Shown here piece after piece: positions 36,112-44,659 of a stretch of 64,000 nucleotides of DNA. Numbering within the stretch: position 1 is the first letter of the stretch; every line of letters starts with the position of its first letter. Under the pieces are notes generated by a model. It had not been told where the DNA came from. It was given only the letters and a program-made list of their open reading frames with translations, and made no database searches. The stretch spans positions 1-64,000 of the forward strand of contig CBDCAC010000004.1 in the NCBI GenBank assembly GCA_965213775.1, read 5' to 3'. The position numbers were made by a program, and so were the translations under genes. Source of the DNA: Lichenicoccus sp965213775. GTDB lineage: Bacteria > Pseudomonadota > Alphaproteobacteria > Acetobacterales > Acetobacteraceae.

Positions 36112-36255
36112 CCCGGCGCGAGCATATAGGGCAGCGGCAGGAAAGCCGCAAAGCCGGGCGAAACGTCGGGGCGCGGCCGCGCGCCCTGGCATCTTGCTTG
36201 CACCACCGCAAATCGCGCCGATATCGTAGGTTTCCGCGGAGTGCAGACCGAAGCG

Positions 36256-37230
36256 ATGACTGAGACGATTTCGACCGACGTGCTGGTGATCGGCGCCGGG
36301 CCGGCCGGCTATACCGCCGCGATCTACGCGGCGCGCGCCAACCTGAAGCCGGTCCTGGTCGCCGGCCTGCAGCCCGGCGGGCAGCTCATGATCACCACCG
36401 ACGTCGAGAACTATCCCGGCTTCGCCGATGCGATCCAGGGTCCGTGGCTGATGGAGCAGATGGCGCGTCAGGCCGAGCATGTCGGCACCCGCATCATCCA
36501 TGACCTGATCATGGAGGCGAACCTGGGCGCCCCGGGCGCACCGTTCCGGCTGGTCGGCGACTCCGGCGACCTCTACCTAGCGGGCAGCGTCATCATCGCC
36601 ACCGGCGCGCAGGCGCGCTGGCTCGGGCTGCCGGCGGAGAAGAAGCTGCAGGGCGCGGGCGTCTCCGCCTGCGCCACCTGCGACGGCTTCTTCTATCGCG
36701 GCCGCCGCGTCGCGGTGGTGGGTGGCGGCAACACCGCGGTCGAGGAGGCGCTCTACCTCACCCACCACGCGGATCACGTGACGCTGATCCACCGGCGCGA
36801 CCGGCTGCGTGCCGAGAAGATCCTCCAGGAGAGGCTGTTCTCCCATCCCAAGGTCTCGGTGATCTGGAACAGCGTGGTGGAGGACATCACCGAGACCGGG
36901 ACGCCGCCGGTGGTCGGCGGCCTGCTGCTGCGCGACATCGTCAGCGACGCGCCGTCACGCCTGGCGGTGGACGGGGTGTTCGTGGCGATCGGACATACCC
37001 CCAACACGTCGGTGTTCCGCGACCAGGTGGCGCTCGACGCGGAGGGCTACGTCATCACCCGGCCGGGCACCACGCAGACCTCGCTGCCGGGCGTGTTCGC
37101 CGCCGGCGACGTGCAGGACAAGGTGTTCCGACAGGCGGTGACCGCCGCCGGCACCGGCTGCATGGCCGCACTCGAGGCGGAGAAGTACCTGGCGGAGCGG
37201 CACTCCGACCAAGCCCTGGCCGCCGCGTGA
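36256..37230 (+). CDS. trxB: Thioredoxin-disulfide reductase
   Basis: A 324-residue flavoprotein. The FAD motif is GAGPAGYTAAIYAAR, the redox-active pair is CATCDGFF, the NADPH motif is VGGGNTAVEEAL, and the C-terminal FAD motif is GVFAAGDVQDKVFRQA. It reduces thioredoxin with NADPH and so supports the fRMsr encoded nearby. ATG at 36256 gives the standard N-terminus; GTG at 36241 would add five residues. Confidence 0.96.
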   Translation: MTETISTDVLVIGAGPAGYTAAIYAARANLKPVLVAGLQPGGQLMITTDVENYPGFADAIQGPWLMEQMARQAEHVGTRIIHDLIMEANLGAPGAPFRLVGDSGDLYLAGSVIIATGAQARWLGLPAEKKLQGAGVSACATCDGFFYRGRRVAVVGGGNTAVEEALYLTHHADHVTLIHRRDRLRAEKILQERLFSHPKVSVIWNSVVEDITETGTPPVVGGLLLRDIVSDAPSRLAVDGVFVAIGHTPNTSVFRDQVALDAEGYVITRPGTTQTSLPGVFAAGDVQDKVFRQAVTAAGTGCMAALEAEKYLAERHSDQALAAA

Positions 37231-37292
37231 CGGCGCGCGGCCATGGCCACGTGACGCGGAAGTGAGCAGCGCCGCATGAGCATGGATGCAGC

Positions 37293-38183
37293 ATGAGCAT
37301 GGATTGGGACAAGCTCCGCATCTTCCATGCCGTGGCCGAGGCGGGCAGCTTCACCCATGCCGGGGACGTGCTCAATCTCAGCCAGTCGGCGGTGTCACGG
37401 CAGATCTCGGCACTCGAGGAGGCGCTGCAGGTCCCCCTGTTCCACCGCCATGCGCGCGGGCTGATCCTGACCGAGCAGGGCGAGGCGATGAACCGCACCG
37501 TCCGCGAGGTGTTCGCCAAGCTCGCGATGACGGAGGCGTTGCTCACCGAAAGCAAGGAGAAGGCGGCGGGGCGCCTGAAGGTGACGACCACCACCGGCTT
37601 CGGCGGCGAGTGGCTGACGCCGAGGCTGCCGGGGTTCCTGCGCAGCAACCCCGACGTCAGCATCACGCTCATCCTGGAGGACGGCGACCTCGACCTCGGC
37701 ATGCGCGAGGCGGACGTGGCGATCCGCATGCATCCGCCGCGTCAGCCCGACCTGGTGCAGCGGCATCTCGCGGATATCCACATGCCGGTCTGCGCGTCGG
37801 CCGCCTACCTGGAGGCCGCCGGCACGCCGGCCGCACTCGAGGAACTCGACGACCACAAGCTGGTGCTGTTCGGCTCCTATCAGCCGCCCGCGGCGGACAT
37901 CAACTGGCTCGCCACCGCCGGCAAGGCGAACGGCCAGAAGCGCAGCTCCACCTTCGAGGTCAACAACTTCGCCGCCATGGCAAATGCGATCGAGGCCGGG
38001 CTCGGGATCGGCTCGCTGCCGCACTACATCGTCAACGAGCGGCCCGGCCTGAAGAAGATCCTGTCGCAGGTAAAGTCGCCGGTGATCGAGGCCTACTTCG
38101 TCTATCCTGAGGAGCTGCGCACCTCCAAGCGGGTTGCCGTGTTCCGCGACTTCCTGCTCACCGAGATGCCGTCGCGCGGCTAG
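37293..38183 (+). CDS. LysR-family transcriptional regulator
   Basis: A 296-residue LTTR. The N-terminal HTH reads WDKLRIFHAVAEAGSFTHAGDVLNLSQSAVSRQISALEEALQ, followed by a periplasmic-binding-like effector domain (GRLKVTTTTGFGGEWLTPRLPGF). It lies 62 bases after trxB on the same strand. The start region contains a short direct duplication (GCATGAGCATGGAT twice), which offers two ATG-AGC-ATG sets; the second is in frame. The effector is unknown. Confidence 0.9.
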   Translation: MSMDWDKLRIFHAVAEAGSFTHAGDVLNLSQSAVSRQISALEEALQVPLFHRHARGLILTEQGEAMNRTVREVFAKLAMTEALLTESKEKAAGRLKVTTTTGFGGEWLTPRLPGFLRSNPDVSITLILEDGDLDLGMREADVAIRMHPPRQPDLVQRHLADIHMPVCASAAYLEAAGTPAALEELDDHKLVLFGSYQPPAADINWLATAGKANGQKRSSTFEVNNFAAMANAIEAGLGIGSLPHYIVNERPGLKKILSQVKSPVIEAYFVYPEELRTSKRVAVFRDFLLTEMPSRG

Positions 38184-38213
38184 CGGGCCTTGGAAGTTAC
38201 GCAGCGAAGAGCA

Positions 38214-38340
38214 GGCAAGGGGCTCTGCCCCTCGACCCCATCAAAGGCAAGACTTTGAAAACCCAGACTTTAGAAAATGGGGTTTGGAGCCTTCGGCCCC
38301 GACGGGTCAAGGGCATAGCCCTTGCCTTGGCCCCCGCCAC
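38214..38340. repeat. Dispersed intergenic repeat, copy 1
   Basis: This hairpin-rich sequence begins GGCAAGGGGCTCTGCCCC and ends with a GGGTCAAGGGC...GCCCTTGCC pairing. It shares its start with the copies at 44489 and 60871 (complement) and its later half with 51046-51088. It separates the LysR gene from the convergent manC-type gene and probably acts as a bidirectional terminator. Confidence 0.7.
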
Positions 38341-39810
38341 CTAGACCCGTCCGTACTCGTCCTCGATCCGCACCACGTCGTCCTCCTTGAGGTAGGAACC
38401 CGACTGCACCTCGATCAGGATCAGCGGGATCCGCCCCGGGTTGCCCACCCGATGCTCGCAGCCGAGCGGCAGGTAGACGCTCTCGTTCTCCCGCACCAGC
38501 AGCTCCTCGCCGTCGCGCACGACCAGCGCCACCCCGGCCACCACGATCCAGTGCTCGGCGCGATGGTAGTGCTTCTGCAGCGATAGCTTGCCGCCCGGCG
38601 AGATCAGCACCCGGTTGACCTGGAAGCGATCGCCCGCGGTCAGCGCCTCCTGGAAGCCCCAGGGCCGGTAGATCCGGTTATGCGCCACCGCCTCGTGGCG
38701 GCCATGCGCGCGCAGCCGCTCCACCACCTTCTTGACGTCCTGCGCGCGGTCGCGGTGGGTCACCATCACCGCATCCTCGGTGACCACGACGATGGCGTCC
38801 TGCAGCCCGGTGACCGCGGTGACGATGCCGTCGCTGCGCACGTAGCAGTTGCGGGTGTGCTCGAGAAACACGTCGCCCACCGCGACGTTGCCGGTCTTGT
38901 CCTTCTCGCTGATGTCCCACAGCGCATCCCAGCTGCCGACGTCCGACCAGCCCAGGTCCGCCGGCACCACGGCGGCGCGATGGGTGTGCTCGGCGACCGC
39001 GTAGTCGATGCTGATGTCGGGCGCCTCGATGAAGGCGGCGGCGTCGAGGCGGATGAAGTGCAGGTCGCTGGTGCGCGCCTCGACCGCGCGCCGCGCCGCC
39101 GCCAGCACCGCCGGGGCGTAGAGCTGCATCTCCTCCAGCAGGGTCTCGGCGGTGAACACGTACATGCCCGAGTTCCACAGATGCCGCCCCGAGGCGACCA
39201 GCTCGACCGCCCGCTCCAGGTCGGGCTTCTCGACGAAGCCGGACAGGGCGCGCACGCCGGGCAGGCCGGGCAACGGCTCGCCGGCTTCGATGTAGCCGTA
39301 GCCGGTCTCGGGGCGCATCGGCTTCATCCCGAAGGTGACCAGCCGGCCGCAGAGTGCCGCGGCGACCGCGGCCGCGACCGCCTCGGCCAGCGCCTCCGGC
39401 TTGGTGATGGCGGAGTCCGCGGCCATCATCCACAGCACCGCGCGCGGGTTCTCCTCGGCCACCAGCAGCGCCGCCGCGGCCAGCGCCGGAGCGGAGTTGC
39501 GGCCCGCCGGCTCGAGCACGATGCGCGCACCCTGGATGCCGGCCTCGCGCAGCTGCTCGGCGATCAGGAAGCGATGCTCGTGGTTGCACACGATGATGGG
39601 TGCCGCAAAGCCGTCGCCGACGCCGCGCAATGCCGTCTCCTGCAGCAGGCTATGCTCGGAGATCAGCGGCCAGAGCTGCTTGGGGAAGCTCGCGCGAGAC
39701 ACGGGCCAGAGGCGGCTGCCGGAGCCTCCGGAGAGGATCACCGGCACGACGGTCGTCTGTTCCGCGAGGCGAGGCTCGATCGCGGCTCCGGTCTCGTTGA
39801 CGTCCAGCAC
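38341..39810 (-). CDS. Mannose-1-phosphate guanylyltransferase / mannose-6-phosphate isomerase (ManC/CpsB type)
   Basis: A 489-residue bifunctional enzyme supplying GDP-mannose. The nucleotidyltransferase signature VILSGGSGSRLWPVSR is near the N-terminus, followed by FVEKP. The C-terminal about 110 residues form the type II isomerase cupin (YRPWGFQEAL, KLSLQKHYHRAEHWIVVAG). GTG at 39810 is preferred because GGAGGG lies 7 bases upstream; the frame is open further to 39921. The product would feed mannosylated glycans made by the glycosyltransferase genes in this region. Confidence 0.92.
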   Translation of the reverse strand: MLDVNETGAAIEPRLAEQTTVVPVILSGGSGSRLWPVSRASFPKQLWPLISEHSLLQETALRGVGDGFAAPIIVCNHEHRFLIAEQLREAGIQGARIVLEPAGRNSAPALAAAALLVAEENPRAVLWMMAADSAITKPEALAEAVAAAVAAALCGRLVTFGMKPMRPETGYGYIEAGEPLPGLPGVRALSGFVEKPDLERAVELVASGRHLWNSGMYVFTAETLLEEMQLYAPAVLAAARRAVEARTSDLHFIRLDAAAFIEAPDISIDYAVAEHTHRAAVVPADLGWSDVGSWDALWDISEKDKTGNVAVGDVFLEHTRNCYVRSDGIVTAVTGLQDAIVVVTEDAVMVTHRDRAQDVKKVVERLRAHGRHEAVAHNRIYRPWGFQEALTAGDRFQVNRVLISPGGKLSLQKHYHRAEHWIVVAGVALVVRDGEELLVRENESVYLPLGCEHRVGNPGRIPLILIEVQSGSYLKEDDVVRIEDEYGRV

Positions 39811-39917
39811 CGTCGAACCCTCCGTGTCGCCGCACCCAGGGGCGCGACTATACGGACCGCGCAATGAGCTGGCCACCGCGGCGGCGGCGGGTGCGACGCC
39901 GGCCGGCGCCCTCGGCA

Positions 39918-40970
39918 TCACGGCGTCGCCGGGCGATCGCAGCCGGCCGTCGGCGCGAGGCCGAGAACCCAGCCCTCCCAGCGTCGCACCCAGGGGTCCG
40001 GCGGGACCTCGTCCGGCCGATGCCCGCCCAGCACCGAGAGCACGCAGATCAGTCCGAGCACGCTATCGAAACGATCTTCGGCGGCCGCGTCGGCGCCGAA
40101 GCCGTCATCCAGCGCCGCCCGCAGCGCCGGCTCGATCCCGACCTGCAGCGCGCCCAGGGCGGCACGGAGGCCGGGCGCAAGCGCCGCGCGATCGCACTGC
40201 CGGCGCTTGCTGCCGCGCCTGGGCGACGGCCCGCTCGAAGCCAGGCGCAGCCCGAGCTGATCGAGCGCCTCCGCCGGATAGGTCTCCGCGAGCAGCACCC
40301 GTCCGGCCGAGGCCGGCGCCGACCGCCACGTCGCCAGGTCGCCGTCGAACGGCCAGAGATGCAGGAGTGCCGGTTCCTCGCGAAGCGCCGGCAGCACCAG
40401 GTCGCGCCACGCCGCGATCGCCGCCTTGCCGGACTGGTTGGCGCCGAGGGTCCAGAACAGCGGCGCGCCGGCCGGTCGGGTCGCGGTGGCGCGGTCGCAG
40501 CGGCGATACAGGCAGGCGGGCCCATCCAGCCCGAGGGCTGCCGCATGCTCGGCGCGACGCATGCCGAGACGCGGATGGCTTGGGTAGAACGGACGTCCCC
40601 CGCCGACCTCGTCGAGCTGTCCGCACACCTCCAGCCACTGCGGCATGGCGTCCAGACCGGCGAGGAAGCCGCGGAAATCGCGGCACCGACTCGGATGGCG
40701 CTGCACATAGGCGCGCGGCAGGCCGAGCGGGCAGTCGATGCCGAACGCGATGCCGCCCGCGCTGTTGCTGGTGACGCTGTCCTGGCTCGCCCGCACGCGC
40801 AGACGGCGCAGCAGCGACGCGGTATCGCCGACCGGCTGCGGCGCCTGCGCGCGCCAGCCACCGTCCCGCCGCACCGCCCAGCTCATCCAGCGCTTGGCGG
40901 GATGAGCACTCCAATCGGCATGCAGCGCCAGGGCGAAGCCGGATGCGTCGGCCGCGGCGCGCGGGCTCAG
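39918..40970 (-). CDS. DUF429-type predicted nuclease-like protein (start uncertain)
   Basis: About 350 residues matching the DUF429 RNase H-like pattern: the early acidic ALHADWSAHPAKRWMSWAV, IAFGIDCPLGLPRAYV in the middle and ETYPAEAL. The late DRFDSVLGLICVLSVLGG carries a conserved Asp pair. There is no ATG, GTG or TTG close to the homologous start. The coordinates assume a CTG at 40970 that overlaps the upstream stop (CTGA). The nearest conventional in-frame start lies well inside the upstream gene. Function is unproven for this family. Confidence 0.65.
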   Translation of the reverse strand: MSPRAAADASGFALALHADWSAHPAKRWMSWAVRRDGGWRAQAPQPVGDTASLLRRLRVRASQDSVTSNSAGGIAFGIDCPLGLPRAYVQRHPSRCRDFRGFLAGLDAMPQWLEVCGQLDEVGGGRPFYPSHPRLGMRRAEHAAALGLDGPACLYRRCDRATATRPAGAPLFWTLGANQSGKAAIAAWRDLVLPALREEPALLHLWPFDGDLATWRSAPASAGRVLLAETYPAEALDQLGLRLASSGPSPRRGSKRRQCDRAALAPGLRAALGALQVGIEPALRAALDDGFGADAAAEDRFDSVLGLICVLSVLGGHRPDEVPPDPWVRRWEGWVLGLAPTAGCDRPATP

Positions 40971-41236
40971 AGCGGCTTGTGCGCCCGATCCAGCAGGCGC
41001 TTGAGAAAGCCGCGCTTGGCGGGAGCCTTGCTGCGTGCGCGACGCACCGCGTCGAGCTCCGCCTGGGCGCGCTTCTGCTTGTCCGCCATCCACCGCTCCA
41101 GGCTGACGCCGGCCTTGGCCGCGCGACGTGCCTCGTAGGCCTGCTTGCCGGCCGCCAGCGGCCTTGCCTGCGCGGGCTCGGCCGCCGCGTCCGACGCGGA
41201 AACCGACCTGGGGCTGCCGTTCGATTTCCTGAACAT
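40967..41236 (-). CDS. Small basic hypothetical protein
   Basis: An 89-residue, Arg/Lys/Ala-rich protein (MFRKSNGSPRSVSAS..., GFLKRLLDRAHKPL) with no recognisable domain; a central helical charged segment resembles a coiled coil. The stop overlaps the start region of the DUF429 gene, suggesting co-expression. The ATG at 41236 is preceded by a weak GAGC-type site; an alternative upstream start exists at 41287. Confidence 0.5.
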   Translation of the reverse strand: MFRKSNGSPRSVSASDAAAEPAQARPLAAGKQAYEARRAAKAGVSLERWMADKQKRAQAELDAVRRARSKAPAKRGFLKRLLDRAHKPL

Positions 41237-41287
41237 GCTCAGCTCCGCGAGCCGGCGGCGGGATCGCCGACGCCGGCACGATGCCAT

Positions 41288-41530
41288 TCAGCCATGATGC
41301 CGTACCGCCCACCTGCAGGCCGATCCGGGGCGCGAGAAGAACATCGCGTCACGCACCGGCGCGTAGGCGCGGCGCGGCGCCACGTCCTTGGCCGGATGGC
41401 CGAACCGGGTCGATGGCTGCGAGGTCGCGCAACGCAGCAATCGCTCCCGCGCCGGCGCCGGCTGCGTCGACGCCAGCGCGGCGGCGGCGATGATCGCCAC
41501 GCAGAGCCAGTCGCGTATGGTGCGGTTCAT
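41288..41530 (-). CDS. Small secreted hypothetical protein
   Basis: An 80-residue protein with a signal peptide (MNRTIRDWLCVAIIAAAALASTQPAPA) and an Arg-rich mature part of about 50 residues with two Cys (LLRCATS, SACRWAV). GAGAGG lies about 10 bases ahead of the ATG. No family is recognised. The signal peptide and ribosome-binding site are the main support. Confidence 0.5.
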   Translation of the reverse strand: MNRTIRDWLCVAIIAAAALASTQPAPARERLLRCATSQPSTRFGHPAKDVAPRRAYAPVRDAMFFSRPGSACRWAVRHHG

Positions 41531-41595
41531 CAGGCAAGCCCTCTCCCGGGTATGCAAGCCTATCCCAGGATCTCGAACATAACAAGAACACGAAC

Positions 41596-41653
41596 GTCGG
41601 CAGCACGGTTCGTCGGCAGCATGGTTCGTCGGCAGCACGGTTCGTCGGCAGCA
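41596..41653. repeat. 16-bp tandem repeat upstream of a small secreted gene
   Basis: About 3.6 copies of GTCGGCAGCACGGTTC (one copy has T for C) lie between ihfB and the small secreted gene. The unit is not a multiple of three and is non-coding here. Confidence 0.88.
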
Positions 41654-41676
41654 GGGACCAGCGGCGATCGCCCGGA

Positions 41677-41982
41677 TCACGTCCCGCTGCGACGACCGGG
41701 TCCGCGCTGGTTGACCCGCTCGCGCAGCTCCTTGCCGGCCTTGAAGAACGGCACCATCTTCTCGTCGACCGCCACGGCCTCGCCGGTGCGCGGGTTGCGG
41801 CCGGTGCGGGCGTCGCGCTGCTTGACGGTGAAGGCGCCGAAGCCGCGTAGCTCGACGCGGGCGCCGCGAGACAGGGCCGCGGTGATCTCGTCGAAGACGG
41901 TCGAGACGATGAGCTCGATGTCGCGGCTCAGGAGGTGAGGATTGGCCGAGGCGAGTTCGGCGATCAACTCCGACTTGGTCAT
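41677..41982 (-). CDS. ihfB: Integration host factor subunit beta
   Basis: A 101-residue HU/IHF-family protein: MTKSELIAELASANPHLLSRDIE, VELRGFGAFTVKQRDARTGRNPRTGE with the DNA-intercalating RNPRTG arm, then VPFFKAGKELRERVN. The heterodimer bends DNA sharply. It lies 21 bases downstream of sppA, the common alphaproteobacterial order. Confidence 0.96.
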   Translation of the reverse strand: MTKSELIAELASANPHLLSRDIELIVSTVFDEITAALSRGARVELRGFGAFTVKQRDARTGRNPRTGEAVAVDEKMVPFFKAGKELRERVNQRGPGRRSGT

Positions 41983-42003
41983 CCTGTCCCCCCGAACAGG
42001 CTG

Positions 42004-42954
42004 TCAAGGTTGCCAGAGCGCCAGCGGCCCGTCAAGCTCAAGTCCTTGCGGAATAAGGGTTTTCACCGTCGCTCCGACGACAAGCCGGTTCAGCGCCGTG
42101 GTCGTGACGTCGTCGAGCACCGCACCCATCTGGCGCCGCCACCAGGGACCCTTCTCGGCCGGCTTGAGCTCGCGCGCCTCGGTGTCGAGCGAGATGTGCC
42201 TGGTCTGCGCGAGCCAGAGCCTGGCGTCATGCTCGGTGCCGATCTGGTCGACCAGCCCGAGCCCGATCGCCTGGCGGCCGGTATAGGGGCGCCCGTCGGC
42301 GAGGCCGCGCACCCGGGCCGCGTCCATGTGGCGGCCGCTCGCGACCATGTCGACGAACTGGCCGTAGAGATCCATCACGACGCCCTGCAGCATCGCCCGC
42401 CCGTCGGGCGAGAGCGGCTTGACCACGCTCGGCTGGCCCTTCAGCGGTCCCGATACCAGCTCGTCGACGTTCACGCCCAGCTTGCCGAGCAGGCCGGAGA
42501 TGTCGGGAGACTGCAGCAGCACGCCGATCGAACCCGTCAGGGTGGCGTTGGAGGCGAAGATCCTCGCCGCCGGCACCGCGATCATGTAGCCCGCGGAGGC
42601 CGCCACCCCGCCCATCACCGCGACCACCGGCTTGCGGGCGGCGAACCGACCGATCGCATCGTGCAGCGACTCGCCGCCGGCGACCGAGCCGCCCGGGCTG
42701 TCAATCGACAGGATCATGCCGAGCACCCGAGGGTCCTTGCGTGCGGCCTCGATCAGCGCCAGCCGCTCCGGATCGTCGGCGATGATGCCGTCCACCTTCA
42801 GCCGGACGAGATGCGGCCCGGGTGCGGCGTGGAAGCGCGCGCCGCCGGCCACCAGCAGCGCCAGCACGAAGCCCACGACGGCGAGCGTGCGCCAGAGCGC
42901 CAGGCGGCGCTTCAGGCGGAGCCGATCCACGACCAGATCCGATTCGAGGCTCAT
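42004..42954 (-). CDS. sppA: Signal peptide peptidase SppA (short form)
   Basis: A 316-residue S49 peptidase. One N-terminal TM helix (TLAVVGFVLALLVAGG) anchors it, and the catalytic domain has IDSPGGSVAGGESL, AVMGGVAASAGYMIA (nucleophile Ser) and NATLTGSIGVLL. The single-domain length is that of the 36-kDa type, which assembles as an oligomer and degrades residual signal peptides. It is divergent from the aldehyde dehydrogenase gene across 81 bases. Confidence 0.94.
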   Translation of the reverse strand: MSLESDLVVDRLRLKRRLALWRTLAVVGFVLALLVAGGARFHAAPGPHLVRLKVDGIIADDPERLALIEAARKDPRVLGMILSIDSPGGSVAGGESLHDAIGRFAARKPVVAVMGGVAASAGYMIAVPAARIFASNATLTGSIGVLLQSPDISGLLGKLGVNVDELVSGPLKGQPSVVKPLSPDGRAMLQGVVMDLYGQFVDMVASGRHMDAARVRGLADGRPYTGRQAIGLGLVDQIGTEHDARLWLAQTRHISLDTEARELKPAEKGPWWRRQMGAVLDDVTTTALNRLVVGATVKTLIPQGLELDGPLALWQP

Positions 42955-43035
42955 GGGGTCGCTTCCGGTATCCTGTCCGACGGCTACGCTACGGCAATTT
43001 TTGCCGTCGGCAAGCCGAGCCCTCTACAACGCTGC

Positions 43036-44472
43036 ATGATCGATAGCCTGCAGCAGCGCCTCGAGGCTCAGAAGCGCGCGGCGGCGCGGGCTCCCTGCCC
43101 GACCGCTGCCGCGCGACGCGCCTCGCTCGCCAGCCTCGCGGCGGTGCTGCGCCACCACGCCGAGCCGCTGCATCGCGCCGTGCACGCCGATTACGGCAGC
43201 CGGGCGCGCCCGGAGACGATGCTGGCCGAGATCCTGCCGGTGCTGGACGCGCTCAGCTATTGCAGCGACCGCGTGGCACGCTGGATGCGGCCGCGGCGGC
43301 ACCGGGTCGGCGCCCGGCTATGGCCCGGCCGCGCCTGGAGCGTGATCCAGCCGCTCGGCTGCGTCGGCATCGTCTCGCCCTGGAACTACCCGATCCTGCT
43401 GTCGCTGCTGCCGGTGGTCGACGCCTTGGCGGCGGGCAACCGGGTCATGCTCAAGCCCTCCGAGCAGACCCCGACCTGCGCGGCGCTGCTGGACCGCCTG
43501 CTGGGGGAGGCGTTCGAGCCGGACCAGCTCGCGGTGGTGACCGGCGACGCCGAGGTCGCGCGACGCTTCTGCGCCCTGCCGTTCGACCACCTGCTGTTCA
43601 CCGGCTCGACCGCGGTCGGGCGACAGGTGATGCACAGCGCGGCCCAGGGCCTGGTTCCGGTGACGCTCGAGCTCGGCGGCAAGTCGCCGGCGATCCTGTG
43701 CGAGGATGCGGTCGCGGATGCCGCGGCGCTGCGACGCACGGCGCACAGCCTAGCAGTCGGCAAGTTCTTCAATGCCGGCCAGACCTGCCTGGCGCCGGAC
43801 TACGTGCTGACGCCGCGACACCGCCTGTCCGAGACCGCCGCGGCGCTGCATGCCGCCGCATCGCGGCTCTATCCGAGCATCGAGGGCAACCCGGACTACA
43901 CCGCCGTGATCAGCGATGCGCATCAGAAGCGACTGCGCGCACTGGTCGACGAAGCGGCACCCGGGTGCGACGCGGTGCTGCGCCATCCCGAGGACCGGCC
44001 GGAACGGCGCGAGCGGCTGGACGCGCAGCGCCGGATGCCGCCGACCATTCTGTGCGCGCCCGACCCGGCGTCGCGGGTGATGCAGGAGGAGATCTTCGGC
44101 CCGGTGCTGCCGGTGCTGGGCTACGACTCGCTCGAACAGGCGACAGCCTTCGTGGGCGCGCGGCCGACGCCGCTGGCGCTGTACTGCTACACCGACGACC
44201 GCTCACGCCAGGATCTGGTGCTGTCGCGCACCCGTTCGGGCGGCGTGACCCTGAACGGCACCATCCTGCACGCGGCGATGCCGTCGCTGCCGTTCGGCGG
44301 CGTCGGCCAGAGCGGCACCGGCGCCTATCACGGTCATGCCGGGTTCCTGCGCTTCTCGCACCAGCGCGCGATCTACCGCCCCGGCCGCTTCAGCGGCTTC
44401 ACCTGGATGAGCCCGCCGCACGGCCGGCTGACCGAGCGGGTGCTCGGCCTGATGCTGCGGCGCACACGCTAG
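43036..44472 (+). CDS. Coniferyl-aldehyde-dehydrogenase-type aldehyde dehydrogenase
   Basis: A 478-residue NAD(P)-dependent ALDH. The oxyanion Asn is in SPWNYPI, the general-base Glu in VTLELGGKSP and the catalytic Cys in FFNAGQTCLAPDYVL. The C-terminal hydrophobic/basic end (GRLTERVLGLMLRRTR) and the pattern PFGGVGQSGTGAYHG fit the coniferyl/medium-chain aldehyde dehydrogenase subgroup. The ATG at 43036 is chosen although the frame is open far upstream (antisense to sppA). The substrate is not certain. Confidence 0.88.
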   Translation: MIDSLQQRLEAQKRAAARAPCPTAAARRASLASLAAVLRHHAEPLHRAVHADYGSRARPETMLAEILPVLDALSYCSDRVARWMRPRRHRVGARLWPGRAWSVIQPLGCVGIVSPWNYPILLSLLPVVDALAAGNRVMLKPSEQTPTCAALLDRLLGEAFEPDQLAVVTGDAEVARRFCALPFDHLLFTGSTAVGRQVMHSAAQGLVPVTLELGGKSPAILCEDAVADAAALRRTAHSLAVGKFFNAGQTCLAPDYVLTPRHRLSETAAALHAAASRLYPSIEGNPDYTAVISDAHQKRLRALVDEAAPGCDAVLRHPEDRPERRERLDAQRRMPPTILCAPDPASRVMQEEIFGPVLPVLGYDSLEQATAFVGARPTPLALYCYTDDRSRQDLVLSRTRSGGVTLNGTILHAAMPSLPFGGVGQSGTGAYHGHAGFLRFSHQRAIYRPGRFSGFTWMSPPHGRLTERVLGLMLRRTR

Positions 44473-44488
44473 CGTGTGGTTTTGACGA

Positions 44489-44630
44489 GGCAAGGCCGGG
44501 CTCTGCCCGGACCCGCCAAAGGCCTCGGCCTTTAGAAACCGTCCAAAGATAAGTGGATTCTCAGGACGTCGCCTTGAGCGAGTCCAGCGCAGCGCCCTGG
44601 CGCACGGGTCACATGCGAAGGCCGCAAACC
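44489..44630 (+). repeat. Dispersed intergenic repeat, copy 2
   Basis: About 135 bases closely match the reverse complement of 60871-61010, including the blocks GGCTCTGCCC, GGCCAAAGGCCTCGGCCTTT-like pairing and TCGCCTTGAGCG. It sits after the aldehyde dehydrogenase stop and before the convergent secreted-protein gene. Confidence 0.85.
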
Positions 44631-44659
44631 GGCCAGAGGCGGGCCGGCACGCGGCGGCC

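Noticed and set aside
41596..41653. CRISPR-like array
   Set aside because: Units are contiguous 16-bp tandem repeats with no spacers; no cas genes are present in the window.
43260..44552. A 430-codon plus-strand frame
   Set aside because: It is a shadow of the aldehyde dehydrogenase gene in another frame.
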